A DNA stretch of 50,244 nucleotides from Aneurinibacillus danicus (GCF_007991215.1 NZ_BJXX01000103.1:1-50244); one strand, 5' to 3'; shown: positions 39,033-48,886, numbered from the stretch's first letter. Program-made: numbers and translations. The notes: generated by a model not told the origin, from the sequence alone.

Positions 39033-41588
39033 TCATTCTGGTGGCGGCACCTCATACTGCGCTTTTTCAATGATTGCATAAACCAGTCTGCGATAGGCGT
39101 TCTGCACTTCCTGTTCGCTGGCGTTCTCTTTGGCGAGCACGGCCTCTGCCTGTGCAATGGCTGCAGCGAATGTATCGGATAGTCCCGGCGGATATTGATA
39201 AGGATTTTCCTTAATCTCTTGCCATGCGGACCTGGCGATGCGAAGTTCCATGATCAGGTTCCATTTGTCGGCCGGAAGCCCATGCTGGCGGGTATAGAAT
39301 TCAGCTTGCGCGGTTTGAAGGGAGTGGATGGCTCCATCTGTCTCTCCCCGTCCCGCCTGTTTGCTGGTGGCTGTCTGCTTTGCACGTTCGACGGCTTGAC
39401 GCAGCGCTTCAATGGCTTCTGCCGGAAATTCCCCTTCTGTGTCTCCTGCACGGGATGCGGAGAGTTCTGCTTCGGCATGACGTATGGTTTCATTCAGCCA
39501 TAGGTAATCCGATGGAGCCGCTTCCGCTTTTCGATAGCGGGACAACGCTTCTTTAAGTATTGCATCAGTCGTACCGGAAAGAGCGTAAGGCGAGGAACCC
39601 CACTTGTTGATGTCTTCCCCTTCTTCACTTTCAACTTGAACGTTGAAATGAATACCTTCTACCGGTTTGGCCACTATTGCATCGTCCAGTATACCGAAGG
39701 TTTCCCTGGGTAAGAGAAGTGTCATGCGCGTCCCGGTCTTATCTTGATCTGTCAGAACACCGTCGTTATCGCTATCAAAGCGGACGGAACGTGCCAGCAC
39801 TTTTGCGGTGGGTGGAAGCGGCTGACCGGCAATCCAATAATGTACGCGCGCCCGAGCATCGGCGGAGAGAATCGTATTGAACTGCAGGACGACCACATCC
39901 TCATCCGCTTCCGGTGTTTTGTCGGCATTCACGTTATCGATGGCGATTCCCCAGGCTAACGCAGGAGGCTCAGTATGCTTGTGTGGTAAAAGCAGGGACG
40001 GGCGAATGTCAATGGTGCGTCTGAGAATGTCGGCTTGATTGCCTGCATCGTCCGAGAGATTTCGAACCGCCAGCTCCCATCGGCCAGGTGCTAAAGCGAC
40101 TTCATTAGGAAGTGTCAGTGTGTAAGTTGTATCGTCTCTGGCTGTAAGAAATCCGGTAACGAAAGCAGGGATGTGTTTTCCAGTTTTTCGCGACACGAAT
40201 TCGAAGGCAGGGGACGGTACAGCCGACTCACCGTTCGAAGGTGTAAGATGCCGGGTAGCCCCCGGGATCTGTACGGGTTCGTCGAATGTGACGGTCAGGG
40301 TTTCACGGTCAGACACAGCCGTATACGTAGCTTCCGTTTTCACGATGCGGGGTGGGCGCGTATCGGTAGGAAGCCGAAACTCACGCACAATATCGGTTTG
40401 ATTGGTGGCAGTGCTTCCCGCATCTTTCGCTTTTCCTTTCAACAGCGTAATCCGTACGCGGTCATATCCTGGCGCACCATATTCCGGTCCACCGTTTTTG
40501 GTCTGCAGGATGTCTGTCCAGTCTTTCTTCATATGCAAATAGTAAGTCGTGAAACCGTCGTATTCAAGTGCCACATCTTCATTCAAGCGCACATGTTTTG
40601 TCGTCCATTTTGGCTTGCCGTTTTCGTCCCAACCGTCCTGGCGTTCGAAACGGATGGCGTCAGCGCCGAGCGGAAGGCCAAAGCCATATACCGACACTGT
40701 TTCGGAAGGAAAGCGAAGCACGAATTGCTCCGGAGATTGCATGTGAATCTGAGGTACGGGCTCTACCGGCTTCGGAGAACGAAATTCGATTCTAACGTTG
40801 TGCAGCCGTTTTCCACTTCTCTGTCCTGCATAATCGGCAACCCCGAATCCCTCCAGCCGGTTCGTCTCACCCGAAGGGGAATAGAGTGAACGGGCTCCCT
40901 GGTTTAATTCCAGCATGGCGAAGCGGCGAAAATCGCCGAAGAGCCGGCTTTTCGCCGTCTCCGGCTTCACAGAAACCAGGCGCGCGTATATGTCATGCCC
41001 ATTCAATCTCCAGAACTCGAATCCGCTGCTGCGCGGGCCGGTATACACCGGCTCATCGAATTCAAGAAGGAACGAACCGCTTCCCGTTTGCCGCATGTTT
41101 TTAAGCGCAGGAAGCTTGGCGTCTTTTAGGACAAAGGCTGCATAGCTGGTCGCAAAAATTGGCTTCTGCCGTAAATCACGAATTTCCACGGTGACAAGCG
41201 CGGCTTCCTCCAGAGGCTGTTCCTGCCCGAATCCCAGACGAAGCACACGGGAATTTTCTCTGGCGATATGCCGTACCGGGATGCTTTTACCACGGCTTGT
41301 TACTTGTAGAAGAATGTCCTTGTCAAGCCAGGCCTGACGTAGAGCTTCGAAATCGAAAGGGCGGGCAAACGTAACATAAATATCGCTTGCGCGGTCGGAA
41401 GCAGCTTGCGTGATAGGTATCCCTTTCTTCTCGGCCTTAGTAAAGAAAGTCGGTAGCTCGGGCGAGGAAGTCGTATGTTCGGGCTGAATAATAGGTGAGG
41501 CGAAGGCTTGTACTGGAACTGGCGCTAGCAATCCAAACAGAAAAAGAACGATAGTGAGACATTGGAAAAAGAAAACAGAGCGGTGCAT
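39033..41588 (-). CDS. Large secreted protein with Ig-like, Ca-binding and helical-repeat regions
   Basis: I choose ATG 41588 (MHRSVFFFQCL) behind AAGGGGGATTGT over ATG 41609. About 851 residues with a signal peptide (CLTIVLFLFGLLAPVPVQAFA). The middle is a set of beta-rich Ig-like segments with recurring forms such as LPALKNMRQTGSGSFLLEFDEPV and TATYTAVSD..LTVTFDEPVQIP, resembling domains that describe 'elements of structure' in S-layer and wall proteins. One calcium-loop motif (DSDNDGVLTDQD) lies near residue 610. The last ~200 residues are two or three helical FIVAR-like modules (AIEALRQAVERAKQ, TFAAAIAQAEAVLAKENAS). No sortase motif or SLH domain is seen, so anchoring is unclear. Function not recognised. 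Confidence 0.7.
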   Translation of the reverse strand: MHRSVFFFQCLTIVLFLFGLLAPVPVQAFASPIIQPEHTTSSPELPTFFTKAEKKGIPITQAASDRASDIYVTFARPFDFEALRQAWLDKDILLQVTSRGKSIPVRHIARENSRVLRLGFGQEQPLEEAALVTVEIRDLRQKPIFATSYAAFVLKDAKLPALKNMRQTGSGSFLLEFDEPVYTGPRSSGFEFWRLNGHDIYARLVSVKPETAKSRLFGDFRRFAMLELNQGARSLYSPSGETNRLEGFGVADYAGQRSGKRLHNVRIEFRSPKPVEPVPQIHMQSPEQFVLRFPSETVSVYGFGLPLGADAIRFERQDGWDENGKPKWTTKHVRLNEDVALEYDGFTTYYLHMKKDWTDILQTKNGGPEYGAPGYDRVRITLLKGKAKDAGSTATNQTDIVREFRLPTDTRPPRIVKTEATYTAVSDRETLTVTFDEPVQIPGATRHLTPSNGESAVPSPAFEFVSRKTGKHIPAFVTGFLTARDDTTYTLTLPNEVALAPGRWELAVRNLSDDAGNQADILRRTIDIRPSLLLPHKHTEPPALAWGIAIDNVNADKTPEADEDVVVLQFNTILSADARARVHYWIAGQPLPPTAKVLARSVRFDSDNDGVLTDQDKTGTRMTLLLPRETFGILDDAIVAKPVEGIHFNVQVESEEGEDINKWGSSPYALSGTTDAILKEALSRYRKAEAAPSDYLWLNETIRHAEAELSASRAGDTEGEFPAEAIEALRQAVERAKQTATSKQAGRGETDGAIHSLQTAQAEFYTRQHGLPADKWNLIMELRIARSAWQEIKENPYQYPPGLSDTFAAAIAQAEAVLAKENASEQEVQNAYRRLVYAIIEKAQYEVPPPE

Positions 41589-41707
41589 ACAATCCCCCTT
41601 GGACATCATTATTTGTTCTTATTGTAAAAAGAAAAAAGAGAATGAAAATGATTCCTTTTCACTCTCTTACTTGTTTAGATATGTTCATCTGTGTATTTAG
41701 TAGTATC

Positions 41708-42271
41708 TTATAAGCTTTTTGCATCGTGCGAGTCGATGATCAGGTAATACCGGCATTCTTCTGTTCCCGTATTGATAAATTGGTGTTCCACATCGGCTTC
41801 GAAATAAAGGGAGTCTCCTTCTTGTAAATCGTACTCCGTAAGGTCTTTGCCCAATATCACGCGCAGCGCCCCATTCGCAACCGTGATATATTCTTTCACG
41901 CCTCGTTTATGAGGGGGAAAGACTCCGGATTCCTGTCCCGGCGGAATGACATTCAATATAAATTCAATCCCTCGGGAGGGAAGCGAAGGAGACAGGAGGT
42001 AACGGCTGAAACCGGATTGCTCATCTTGATAGACTAATCTCTTATCCTTTGGAATGAAAAGGCTCTCTCGTTTTTCATGCTCGCCTAAAAGTTGTGACAG
42101 TGTCATATGAAGAGCTTCCGCTATTTGACAAGCGACCTGGATGGTTGGATTTTTTTCTTCCCGTTCAATTTTCGACAGCATGGAACGGCTGACGCCGCTT
42201 CGTTCCGATAATTCCTCCAGTGTCAATCTTTGTTCTTTTCTGGCATTTTTTACGTTTTTTCCAAAATTCAT
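41708..42271 (-). CDS. XRE-family regulator with C-terminal cupin domain
   Basis: 187 residues. The N-terminal Cro/CI helix-turn-helix (LTLEELSERSGVSRSMLSKIEREEKNPTIQ) is followed by a cupin sensor (GVFPPHKRGVKEYITVANGALRVILG ... EGDSLYFEADVEHQFINTG). Proteins of this type sense small organic molecules and usually act on a divergent operon. Here the permease gene starts 131 bp away on the other strand. Confidence 0.88.
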   Translation of the reverse strand: MNFGKNVKNARKEQRLTLEELSERSGVSRSMLSKIEREEKNPTIQVACQIAEALHMTLSQLLGEHEKRESLFIPKDKRLVYQDEQSGFSRYLLSPSLPSRGIEFILNVIPPGQESGVFPPHKRGVKEYITVANGALRVILGKDLTEYDLQEGDSLYFEADVEHQFINTGTEECRYYLIIDSHDAKSL

Positions 42272-42302
42272 TCATATCCCAGCCTCTTTATTTCCTCTAT
42301 AG

Positions 42303-42365
42303 AAGAAAAAATTCTTGATTTTTACGAGTTATATTCTCTATAATGAACACATATCTACTATAGTA
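42303..42365 (+). promoter_or_regulatory. Permease promoter and candidate operators
   Basis: TTGATT (42315-42320) and TATAAT (42339-42344), 18-bp spacer. Two palindromes frame it: AAGAA-AAAA-TTCTT (42303-42316), touching the -35, and the perfect TACTATAGTA (42356-42365) downstream of the -10. Either fits a site for the XRE-cupin protein. Confidence 0.55.
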
Positions 42366-42402
42366 TATTTTTTTCTACATATCAACAATGAGGGGGAGAC
42401 TA

Positions 42403-43920
42403 ATGACAATTCTGCTGGCTCTGTTTCCGATTTTGGTCATTTTCTTGCTGTTGTTTATTCTCAAGCAATCTTCCGTGCGGGCAGGGTTCGGTGCGTATGG
42501 GATCGCTATTTTGATTGCGTCTATCACGCCCCGGTTTCATCTGGAAACGGCGCAACTCTTTCATTCGTCTATCAAGGGGGCGCTTATCTCTTCGATTGTC
42601 GCCTATGTCCTTCTTTTCGGCATTTTTTTGTTTCATTTGATGAATGAAGAAGGGCTTATAAAAGTCATCGCTTCTTTTATCGCCCACTCTACACCGGACC
42701 CTGTACGCCAGGTTTTGCTGCTGGTGGTTGCTTTTTCCCCTTTAGTAGAATCGGTGAGCGGTTTTGGTATTGCCATCATCGTTGTGGCCCCGATTTTGAT
42801 TGAACTTGGATTTTCCCGTTATAAAGCCACGCTCCTATCCTTGGTAGGTTTAAGTGCCGTTCCCTGGGGAGCGCTGGCAACGGGAACGGTCATCGGATCA
42901 AATCTGGGTGGCATTCCTTTGCAAACGCTGGGCTCTGGAAGCGCGATTTTGACCGCTCCCACGTTTCTCTATTTCGCTCTGGTGGCCGTTTATCTTGCAG
43001 GAGGAAGGGAAGGTCTTAAAAAAAGAGGGGGAGAGACGATAATAGTTTCAGGATCCCTGGCCGCTTCGGTTTGGTTATTTAACGCCTATATCAGCGTGGA
43101 ATTGGCTGGCGTGCTGGGAGCGCTCGTCGCAATGGGCGTGGAGCTATTGTTTATTCGCTTTTCTATGAAACGGGCCAAAACAGCATCTCCCTCATTATCC
43201 CGGATGACTTCTTCCGCTGCATCCGATCGGGTCCATCGCATCGGAAGCGCGATGCTGCCGTATTTGTTTTTAACGGGATTGTTATTTCTATCCCGATTGA
43301 TTCCGCCGGTAGAGCGTTTCCTTACATCTCATATGGTTCTTGATTTAGCTGAGTATTCGTTTCAACTGCCGATCTTGTATTCGCCGGGCTTTTCTATCCT
43401 CATTACCTGCATTTTTACGATTTTCGTGTTCGGCATTAAAAAGAAGGTTATTTGCAAATCAATCAGGCTAACTATAAAGCAATGGTTTCCGGTCACGTTT
43501 TCTACGTTTGCGTTCGTCGCTATGGCAGAGATTATGTCGCAGGCGGGAATGACGGCCATGCTTGCCCAGGCAGCGGCCGCAGCGTTTGGTTCTGCCCTCA
43601 TGGTCATTTCTCCCATCATTGGAGGTATCGGGGGATTTCTTACGGGGAGCAATACGGGATCCAATGCGATGTTCATTAATCTCCAGGTGCAAGCGGCTCA
43701 TCACTCCGGGTTCTCTGCAGAGTTGTTTGGTTATGCACAGAATACGAGTGCGTCCCATATGACGATGGCGTCGCCCTCCCGTGTGCTGTTGGGCGTGTCG
43801 GTCTCAGGTATTCATACAGCAGAAAATAAGATATTGCGAAAAATCTTTTTGATTGCGACAGTATCTTTGCTGTTAGTAATGATTGCAATGATAGCGCTTG
43901 AATTTTCTTTATTACACTAA
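42403..43920 (+). CDS. L-lactate permease family transporter (LctP/GlcA)
   Basis: I choose ATG 42403 (MTILLALFPIL) behind GAGGGGGA. 505 residues, about 13 membrane helices. Family segments: FHSSIKGALISSIVAYVLLFGIFLFHLM, FSPLVESVSGFGIAIIVVAPILIELGF, GLSAVPWGALATGTVIGSNLGGIP, and near the end IGGIGGFLTGSNTGSNAMFINLQVQAA and ASHMTMASPSRVLLG. These proteins take up lactate or glycolate by proton symport. The aldolase downstream suggests that a 2-hydroxy or 2-keto acid is the substrate here. Confidence 0.9.
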   Translation: MTILLALFPILVIFLLLFILKQSSVRAGFGAYGIAILIASITPRFHLETAQLFHSSIKGALISSIVAYVLLFGIFLFHLMNEEGLIKVIASFIAHSTPDPVRQVLLLVVAFSPLVESVSGFGIAIIVVAPILIELGFSRYKATLLSLVGLSAVPWGALATGTVIGSNLGGIPLQTLGSGSAILTAPTFLYFALVAVYLAGGREGLKKRGGETIIVSGSLAASVWLFNAYISVELAGVLGALVAMGVELLFIRFSMKRAKTASPSLSRMTSSAASDRVHRIGSAMLPYLFLTGLLFLSRLIPPVERFLTSHMVLDLAEYSFQLPILYSPGFSILITCIFTIFVFGIKKKVICKSIRLTIKQWFPVTFSTFAFVAMAEIMSQAGMTAMLAQAAAAAFGSALMVISPIIGGIGGFLTGSNTGSNAMFINLQVQAAHHSGFSAELFGYAQNTSASHMTMASPSRVLLGVSVSGIHTAENKILRKIFLIATVSLLLVMIAMIALEFSLLH

Positions 43921-44010
43921 TTTTCTGTTATATAATTATTTAGGTATGAAGAGTTACGATCAGAGATATAGCAAGATAAAAAGCTGATGTTGTGTGGAAG
44001 GATGAGTAGC

Positions 44011-44769
44011 ATGTTGAAAAAGGCAATAAAGAGCGAAGCAGATATACTAGGTATTTGGCAAAGGATTCCGTCTCCCATGGTTTCTGAAATCCTCTCCTTA
44101 GCGTCTATCGATTTTGTTGCAATCGATATGGAGCACGGACCGATTGATATCGCTGACTTGCGGGCAATGGTACCTGTGTATAAAAAATCTGGTACGCCCG
44201 TCATTCTTCGGGTTGCCTCCTCTGACTTTCCGTTTATTTCAAAGGTGCTGGACATAGGCGTAGACGGAGTCATGCTGCCGAGGGTGCATACGGCAGACGA
44301 AGCCAAGCGCATCGCAGAGGCGTCAAAATTCGCTCCGCTCGGTCTACGCGGGGTTGGCGGACCTTGCGCTGCCGACGAGTATGGTAATGTTGATATACAT
44401 ACGTTTATCGAAAGCGAAAACGAGCGTGTACTTACCATTGTGCAGATTGAGACAGAGCAGGCCGTCGAGAATTTGAACGAAATATTGGATGTAGAAGGAA
44501 TTGACCTCTTTTATATTGGCCCCTTTGATTTGTCTCAAGCGCTTGGCGTAACAGGGATGGTTGACCATCCGCTAGTAGTGGAAACCATACAGAGGGTCAT
44601 CGATAAAGCAAAGGAAAAAGGGAAAACGATTGGGATGCATGGCGCTAGCCCGGATTTTATCAAATTCTGGCGGGAGCGCGGTGTTCACTTTTTTACATAT
44701 GGCGTGGACAGCGTGCTTTTTAAGCAAGGAGTTGAGAATGCGTATAAGCCTGTACGCCTGAGGGATTAA
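44011..44769 (+). CDS. HpcH/HpaI-family aldolase
   Basis: I choose ATG 44011 (MLKKAIKSEAD) with GGAAGGATG upstream. 252 residues, TIM-barrel class II aldolase: LGIWQRIPSPMVSEIL, DFVAIDMEHGPIDIADL (His base), VILRVASSDFPFISKVLDIGVDGVMLPRV, a Glu/Asp metal pair in IVQIETEQAVENLNEIL and GPFDLSQALG. It splits 2-keto-3-deoxy sugar acids or 4-hydroxy-2-oxo acids into pyruvate and an aldehyde. It follows the permease by 90 bp, so uptake and cleavage of a hydroxy acid is a fair reading; substrate not established. Confidence 0.88.
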   Translation: MLKKAIKSEADILGIWQRIPSPMVSEILSLASIDFVAIDMEHGPIDIADLRAMVPVYKKSGTPVILRVASSDFPFISKVLDIGVDGVMLPRVHTADEAKRIAEASKFAPLGLRGVGGPCAADEYGNVDIHTFIESENERVLTIVQIETEQAVENLNEILDVEGIDLFYIGPFDLSQALGVTGMVDHPLVVETIQRVIDKAKEKGKTIGMHGASPDFIKFWRERGVHFFTYGVDSVLFKQGVENAYKPVRLRD

Positions 44770-44828
44770 CAGGGATAACACCACGGTTATGACCACTGTT
44801 CTTAAAAGCGAAGGAAATATAAGCAAGC

Positions 44829-44863
44829 AGCGGCACGGAATAAGAATCTGTGTCGCTTTTTTC
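44829..44863 (+). terminator. Rho-independent terminator after the aldolase gene
   Basis: AGCGGCAC pairs with GTGTCGCT (one G-U), followed by TTTTTT. Confidence 0.8.
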
Positions 44864-45001
44864 TTTTGCTTTATCTATTCGTCGGAGGTTGCGTTAAAAG
44901 CAAAGTAGATACATGGCAAAGCAATACTGTTAATATCCTATATCAATCGGGCACAAACTACCGGAGAGAACCAACCGATCCAGAAATGGAGGAGAGCGCA
45001 G

Positions 45002-47371
45002 ATGGAAGATACCAGTTTCGCCATCCATCCGGAAAAGGAAAAGAAGGAAAGAACGGACGTATGGCATGACATAGGGAATATGCAGACTTTTACTCAAGTT
45101 GACGCTGTCTACAAATTTGTTTGTGATAATGGATATGTGAACATAAGATTCTATCGGAGCGATATCGTTCGTATTGTGATGCATCCCTTCTATGAACCTA
45201 CAATGGAGACGAGTTTTGCGCTGGTAAAAGAGCCGGAAAATGTGAGAGTAAAAGCGGGCGGGAAGCAAGAGGAAGTCGAATTGCGAAGCGATACGCTATC
45301 CGTACAGATAAAGCGTCATCCGTTTCGCATAGCCGTTTATGATAGGAACGGACGTCTGCTGGTAAGCGAAGGAAGACGGGGGATGACGTATACCGCCAGG
45401 GGACAAATTATGTGCGTAAAGGATATGCGCGCAACTGACCATTTCTACGGTTTTGGTGAAAAAACAAGCTATTTGGACAAACGCGGAGAGAAAATGACCA
45501 TGTGGAACAGCGATGTATTTGCGCCGCACAATCCGGAAACGGACCCGTTGTATCAATCCATTCCCTATTTTATGACCATTCGCGAAGGGTATGCGCACGG
45601 AATTTTCTTCGACAATACATTTAAAACCGTGTTTGATATGAAATCGGCAAACGATACGTATTCTTTCTGGGCTGAAGGCGGGGAGCTGGATTATTATGTA
45701 CTGGCTGGCCCTACGCCAAAAGATGTGCTGGAACAGTATACGACATTAACGGGGCGAATGGAGCTGCCCCCCAAATGGGCAATCGGCTATCATCAATCCC
45801 GGTACAGCTACCAGAACGAGGCAGAAGTTCGTGATCTTGTAGAGCACTTTCAAAGGAAGAACATTCCACTGGACGCCATTCATTTAGATATTCACCATAT
45901 GGACGGATACCGGGTCTTTACGTTCGACCGGACCCGCTTTCCGCATCCGCAGCGGCTGCTTCAGGATTTAGAAGAGGCCGGCATTCATGCGGTGCCGATT
46001 GTCGATCCGGGTGTAAAAAAAGATCCGGAATATCCGGTTTATCAGGAAGGGATTCGTCAAAATTGTTTTTGCAGATACGTAGAAGGCGCGATGTATTTCG
46101 GTGACGTATGGCCCGGCAGCAGCGCGTTTCCGGACTTTACAAGCCGTAGTGTCCGTTCATGGTGGGGGGAGAAGCAGAAGTTTTATACCGATATCGGAGT
46201 GGAAGGCATTTGGAATGATATGAATGAGCCGGCCGTGTTCAATGAAACGAAAACTATGGACCCCGAAGTCATACATGACAATGACGGCAATCCAAAAACG
46301 CACCGTGAATTACATAACGTGTATGGTTTGTTCATGGCGGAAGCTACGTTCCATGGATTGAAAAAGCACCTGCGCGGAAAGCGCCCTTTTGTGCTTACGC
46401 GAGCCGGGTATGCGGGTGTGCAGCGGTATGCAGCCGTCTGGACGGGAGACAATCGGAGCTTCTGGGAACATTTGCAGATGATGATGCCGATGTGCATGAA
46501 TCTTGGTATGTCGGGTGTGGCTTTTTCCGGTTCAGATGTCGGGGGATTTGCCCATGACGCGACCGGGGAGCTGCTTGCCCGCTGGACGCAGGCGGGTGCC
46601 TTTACACCGTATTTCCGGAATCACAGCAATCTCGGAACGGTACGCCAGGAGCCATGGGCGTTTAGTGAAGAAATCGAAGAAATTGTAAGGAAATACATTC
46701 AACTGCGTTACAAATGGCTGCCCTACCTGTATACGTTATTCCGTGAAGCTTATATGACCGGCGCTCCCGTGATGCGTCCGCTGGTCATGGAATATCCGAA
46801 CGATACACATACCTGGAACCTATCCGATCAGTTTTTGCTGGGCCCGTATGTTATGATTGCGCCCATCACGACACCGTCGACATTTCATCGGGTCGTATAT
46901 TTGCCTGAAGGAACCTGGTATGATTACTGGACGGACGAGAAAATCAAAGGCGGCAGACACATTATGGTGGAAGCGGATCTGGCAACTTTGCCGATGTTTA
47001 TCAAAGAAGGTGCTATCCTTCCTGAAGCGGAAGCGAAATCATCAACAAAGACGCCGGACGATGCAATGACTTTTCATATCTATCCTACAGAAGGGGAGAC
47101 CGAGTATGCATTTTATGAAGATGACGGGGCGACAATACGCTATCAGGAAGGGCACTATTTGGAACAGCGTATTCGCTGTCGGTTTGCGGAGAATGTCGTT
47201 ACTATTACGGTGGAAGACACTGTGAACGCCTTTACGCCACCATGGAAAAAAGTCGTATTCACACTGCACCATACCACGCCGGATATGTTGATTACATGGA
47301 ACGGGAAACGAGTCGTGGACGCATTTTTTGATGCAGACAAGAAACGGGCCGTTTTCGAAGTGGTGCGGTAA
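45002..47371 (+). CDS. Glycoside hydrolase family 31 alpha-glucosidase
   Basis: 789 residues, ATG 45002 behind GGAGGAGAGCGCAG. N-terminal beta-sandwich (to ~220), catalytic barrel (FYGFGEKTSYLDKRG, GYHQSRYSYQNEAEVRDLV, IHLDIHHMDGYRVFTFD), nucleophile Asp in GIWNDMNEPAVF, acid/base Asp in WTGDNRSFWEHL, then RWTQAGAFTPYFRNHS and two C-terminal beta domains. No signal peptide, so it acts in the cytosol on imported alpha-glucosides. It stands alone, with no sugar transporter beside it. Confidence 0.93.
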   Translation: MEDTSFAIHPEKEKKERTDVWHDIGNMQTFTQVDAVYKFVCDNGYVNIRFYRSDIVRIVMHPFYEPTMETSFALVKEPENVRVKAGGKQEEVELRSDTLSVQIKRHPFRIAVYDRNGRLLVSEGRRGMTYTARGQIMCVKDMRATDHFYGFGEKTSYLDKRGEKMTMWNSDVFAPHNPETDPLYQSIPYFMTIREGYAHGIFFDNTFKTVFDMKSANDTYSFWAEGGELDYYVLAGPTPKDVLEQYTTLTGRMELPPKWAIGYHQSRYSYQNEAEVRDLVEHFQRKNIPLDAIHLDIHHMDGYRVFTFDRTRFPHPQRLLQDLEEAGIHAVPIVDPGVKKDPEYPVYQEGIRQNCFCRYVEGAMYFGDVWPGSSAFPDFTSRSVRSWWGEKQKFYTDIGVEGIWNDMNEPAVFNETKTMDPEVIHDNDGNPKTHRELHNVYGLFMAEATFHGLKKHLRGKRPFVLTRAGYAGVQRYAAVWTGDNRSFWEHLQMMMPMCMNLGMSGVAFSGSDVGGFAHDATGELLARWTQAGAFTPYFRNHSNLGTVRQEPWAFSEEIEEIVRKYIQLRYKWLPYLYTLFREAYMTGAPVMRPLVMEYPNDTHTWNLSDQFLLGPYVMIAPITTPSTFHRVVYLPEGTWYDYWTDEKIKGGRHIMVEADLATLPMFIKEGAILPEAEAKSSTKTPDDAMTFHIYPTEGETEYAFYEDDGATIRYQEGHYLEQRIRCRFAENVVTITVEDTVNAFTPPWKKVVFTLHHTTPDMLITWNGKRVVDAFFDADKKRAVFEVVR

Positions 47372-47501
47372 ACGGGTATCGATTTCGTTGACGAAAGAAA
47401 ATTGACTTTCGAACATGGTGGAAGAACGGACGACAATACGGTAGGATAATAAAAGCGTACTGTTGTCGAAGCAGGAAATGGACAGAGGTGGGTAAAACAA
47501 A

Positions 47502-48335
47502 ATGAGCATAGCAGATCAAATCTACAAGAATTTAGTCAATGATGTAATAGAAAACGGTGATTGGGATAAAGACCAAAACGTTAGAACGAAATGGGCGGAC
47601 GGTACACCTGCGTATACGAAAAGCGTAATTTCAAAACAAATTACATTTGATAATACCGAAGTGCCCATTTTGACGACAAAGCGAGTCGCCTGGAAATCGG
47701 CCATCCATGAACTTCTCTGGTTTTATGTCAAACGGACAAGCGATTGTGCGTACCTGGATGAAAACAACGTAACGATATGGAAAGAGTGGACAAACAAAAA
47801 CAATAATATAGGCAAAGCCTATGGCTATCAGCTGGGAAAACCAATCATGCTTAAAGGCAAAATAACCAATCAAGTACACAATTTGATTGAGGAATTGAAA
47901 AACAACCCCGCTTCCAGAAGACACGTCATCTCTTTATGGAATATTGACGATTTGGATCAAATGGCCTTATACCCCTGCGTATGGAATAACCAGTGGCTGG
48001 TTAAACAGGGAAAATTGCATTTGATTGTTCAAGTCCGCTCCAATGATCTGGCGTTGGGAAATCCATTCAATGTGTTCCAGTATTACGTGCTGCAAAGAAT
48101 GGTGGCCCAGGTGACGGGATATGAGCTGGGAACACTAACCTTTAATATTAACGACTTACATATTTACGAACGACATATCGAGCCGTTGCAGGAGCAAATC
48201 CAGCGTGAGCCATATCCTGCACCTGAACTCTGGATTAATCCGAACATCAAAAACTTTGATGATTTTACGATTGACGATTTCAATTTGGTAAATTATCAGC
48301 ACCATCCTGCTATTAAAATGGAGGTGGCGATTTGA
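47502..48335 (+). CDS. thyA: Thymidylate synthase
   Basis: 277 residues, ATG 47502 behind AGAGGTGGG. Catalytic Cys in MALYPCVWNNQW, folate and dUMP region SRRHVISLWN, and RSNDLALGNPFNVFQYYVLQRMVAQVTGYELG with NDLHIYERHIEPL. The form (YPCVW rather than PPCH, and the ELLWFYVKRTSDCAYLDENNV region) is that of B. subtilis ThyA and of the phi3T/beta22 phage enzymes, not the ThyB/E. coli type. It methylates dUMP to dTMP using methylene-tetrahydrofolate. It shares the TGATG junction with dfrA, which regenerates the folate it oxidises. Confidence 0.94.
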   Translation: MSIADQIYKNLVNDVIENGDWDKDQNVRTKWADGTPAYTKSVISKQITFDNTEVPILTTKRVAWKSAIHELLWFYVKRTSDCAYLDENNVTIWKEWTNKNNNIGKAYGYQLGKPIMLKGKITNQVHNLIEELKNNPASRRHVISLWNIDDLDQMALYPCVWNNQWLVKQGKLHLIVQVRSNDLALGNPFNVFQYYVLQRMVAQVTGYELGTLTFNINDLHIYERHIEPLQEQIQREPYPAPELWINPNIKNFDDFTIDDFNLVNYQHHPAIKMEVAI

Positions 48336-48886
48336 TGCTTTCCATGATTCTCGCCATGGATAAAGAGAGAGGAATCGGCAAAGAGAACAAGCTGTTATGG
48401 CATATTCCAGAGGATCTTCAGTACTTTAAAAAGCTCACAAGCAGTCGAACCGTCATCATGGGAAGGAAAACCTTTGAATCGATTGGAAAGCCGCTTCCTA
48501 ACAGAACAAACATTATTTTGACAAGGAATACGTCTTACAAGGCGGAAGGCTGCCTTATGTATCATTCTATAGATGACATCTTATCAGAAATTGTAGAGCC
48601 GGGAGGGAAGAGAGAAACTTTCATTATCGGTGGCGAAGAAGTATACCGCCTATTTCTGCCGCATGCAGACAGGCTCTATGTTACGCAGGTGAATGCCGTT
48701 TTTGATGCGGATACTTTCTTTCCGGAAATTTCAAAAGAAGAATGGGAACGCACTTCTAAGAAAAAGGGATCACGGGACACACCATACGAATATTACTTCG
48801 AGGTGTATGAACGGAAAGGAAGACGGTATGAATCAGCTGATACAGGACAGCACAATAAAAGAAGTACTACTGAATACGTTTGTTGA
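48335..48886 (+). CDS. dfrA: Dihydrofolate reductase
   Basis: 183 residues from ATG 48335, which overlaps the thyA stop (TGATG) and follows GGAGGTGGCG. Family motifs: SMILAMDKERGIGKENKLLWHIPEDLQYFK (Asp27-equivalent in IPEDL), VIMGRKTFESIGKPLP, FIIGGEEVYRLFLPHADRLYVTQV and a late DADTFFPEI. It reduces dihydrofolate formed by ThyA. The last ~20 residues are unusual and overlap the convergent gene at 48867. Confidence 0.94.
   Translation: MLSMILAMDKERGIGKENKLLWHIPEDLQYFKKLTSSRTVIMGRKTFESIGKPLPNRTNIILTRNTSYKAEGCLMYHSIDDILSEIVEPGGKRETFIIGGEEVYRLFLPHADRLYVTQVNAVFDADTFFPEISKEEWERTSKKKGSRDTPYEYYFEVYERKGRRYESADTGQHNKRSTTEYVC

Noticed and set aside
40173-40889. Plus-strand frame opposite the secreted protein
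   Set aside because: Shadow frame caused by codon bias; no ribosome site and low-complexity basic product.
47502-48886. thyA-dfrA as part of a prophage because ThyA is of the phi3T type
   Set aside because: This ThyA type is also the normal chromosomal form in Bacilli, and no phage genes lie nearby.
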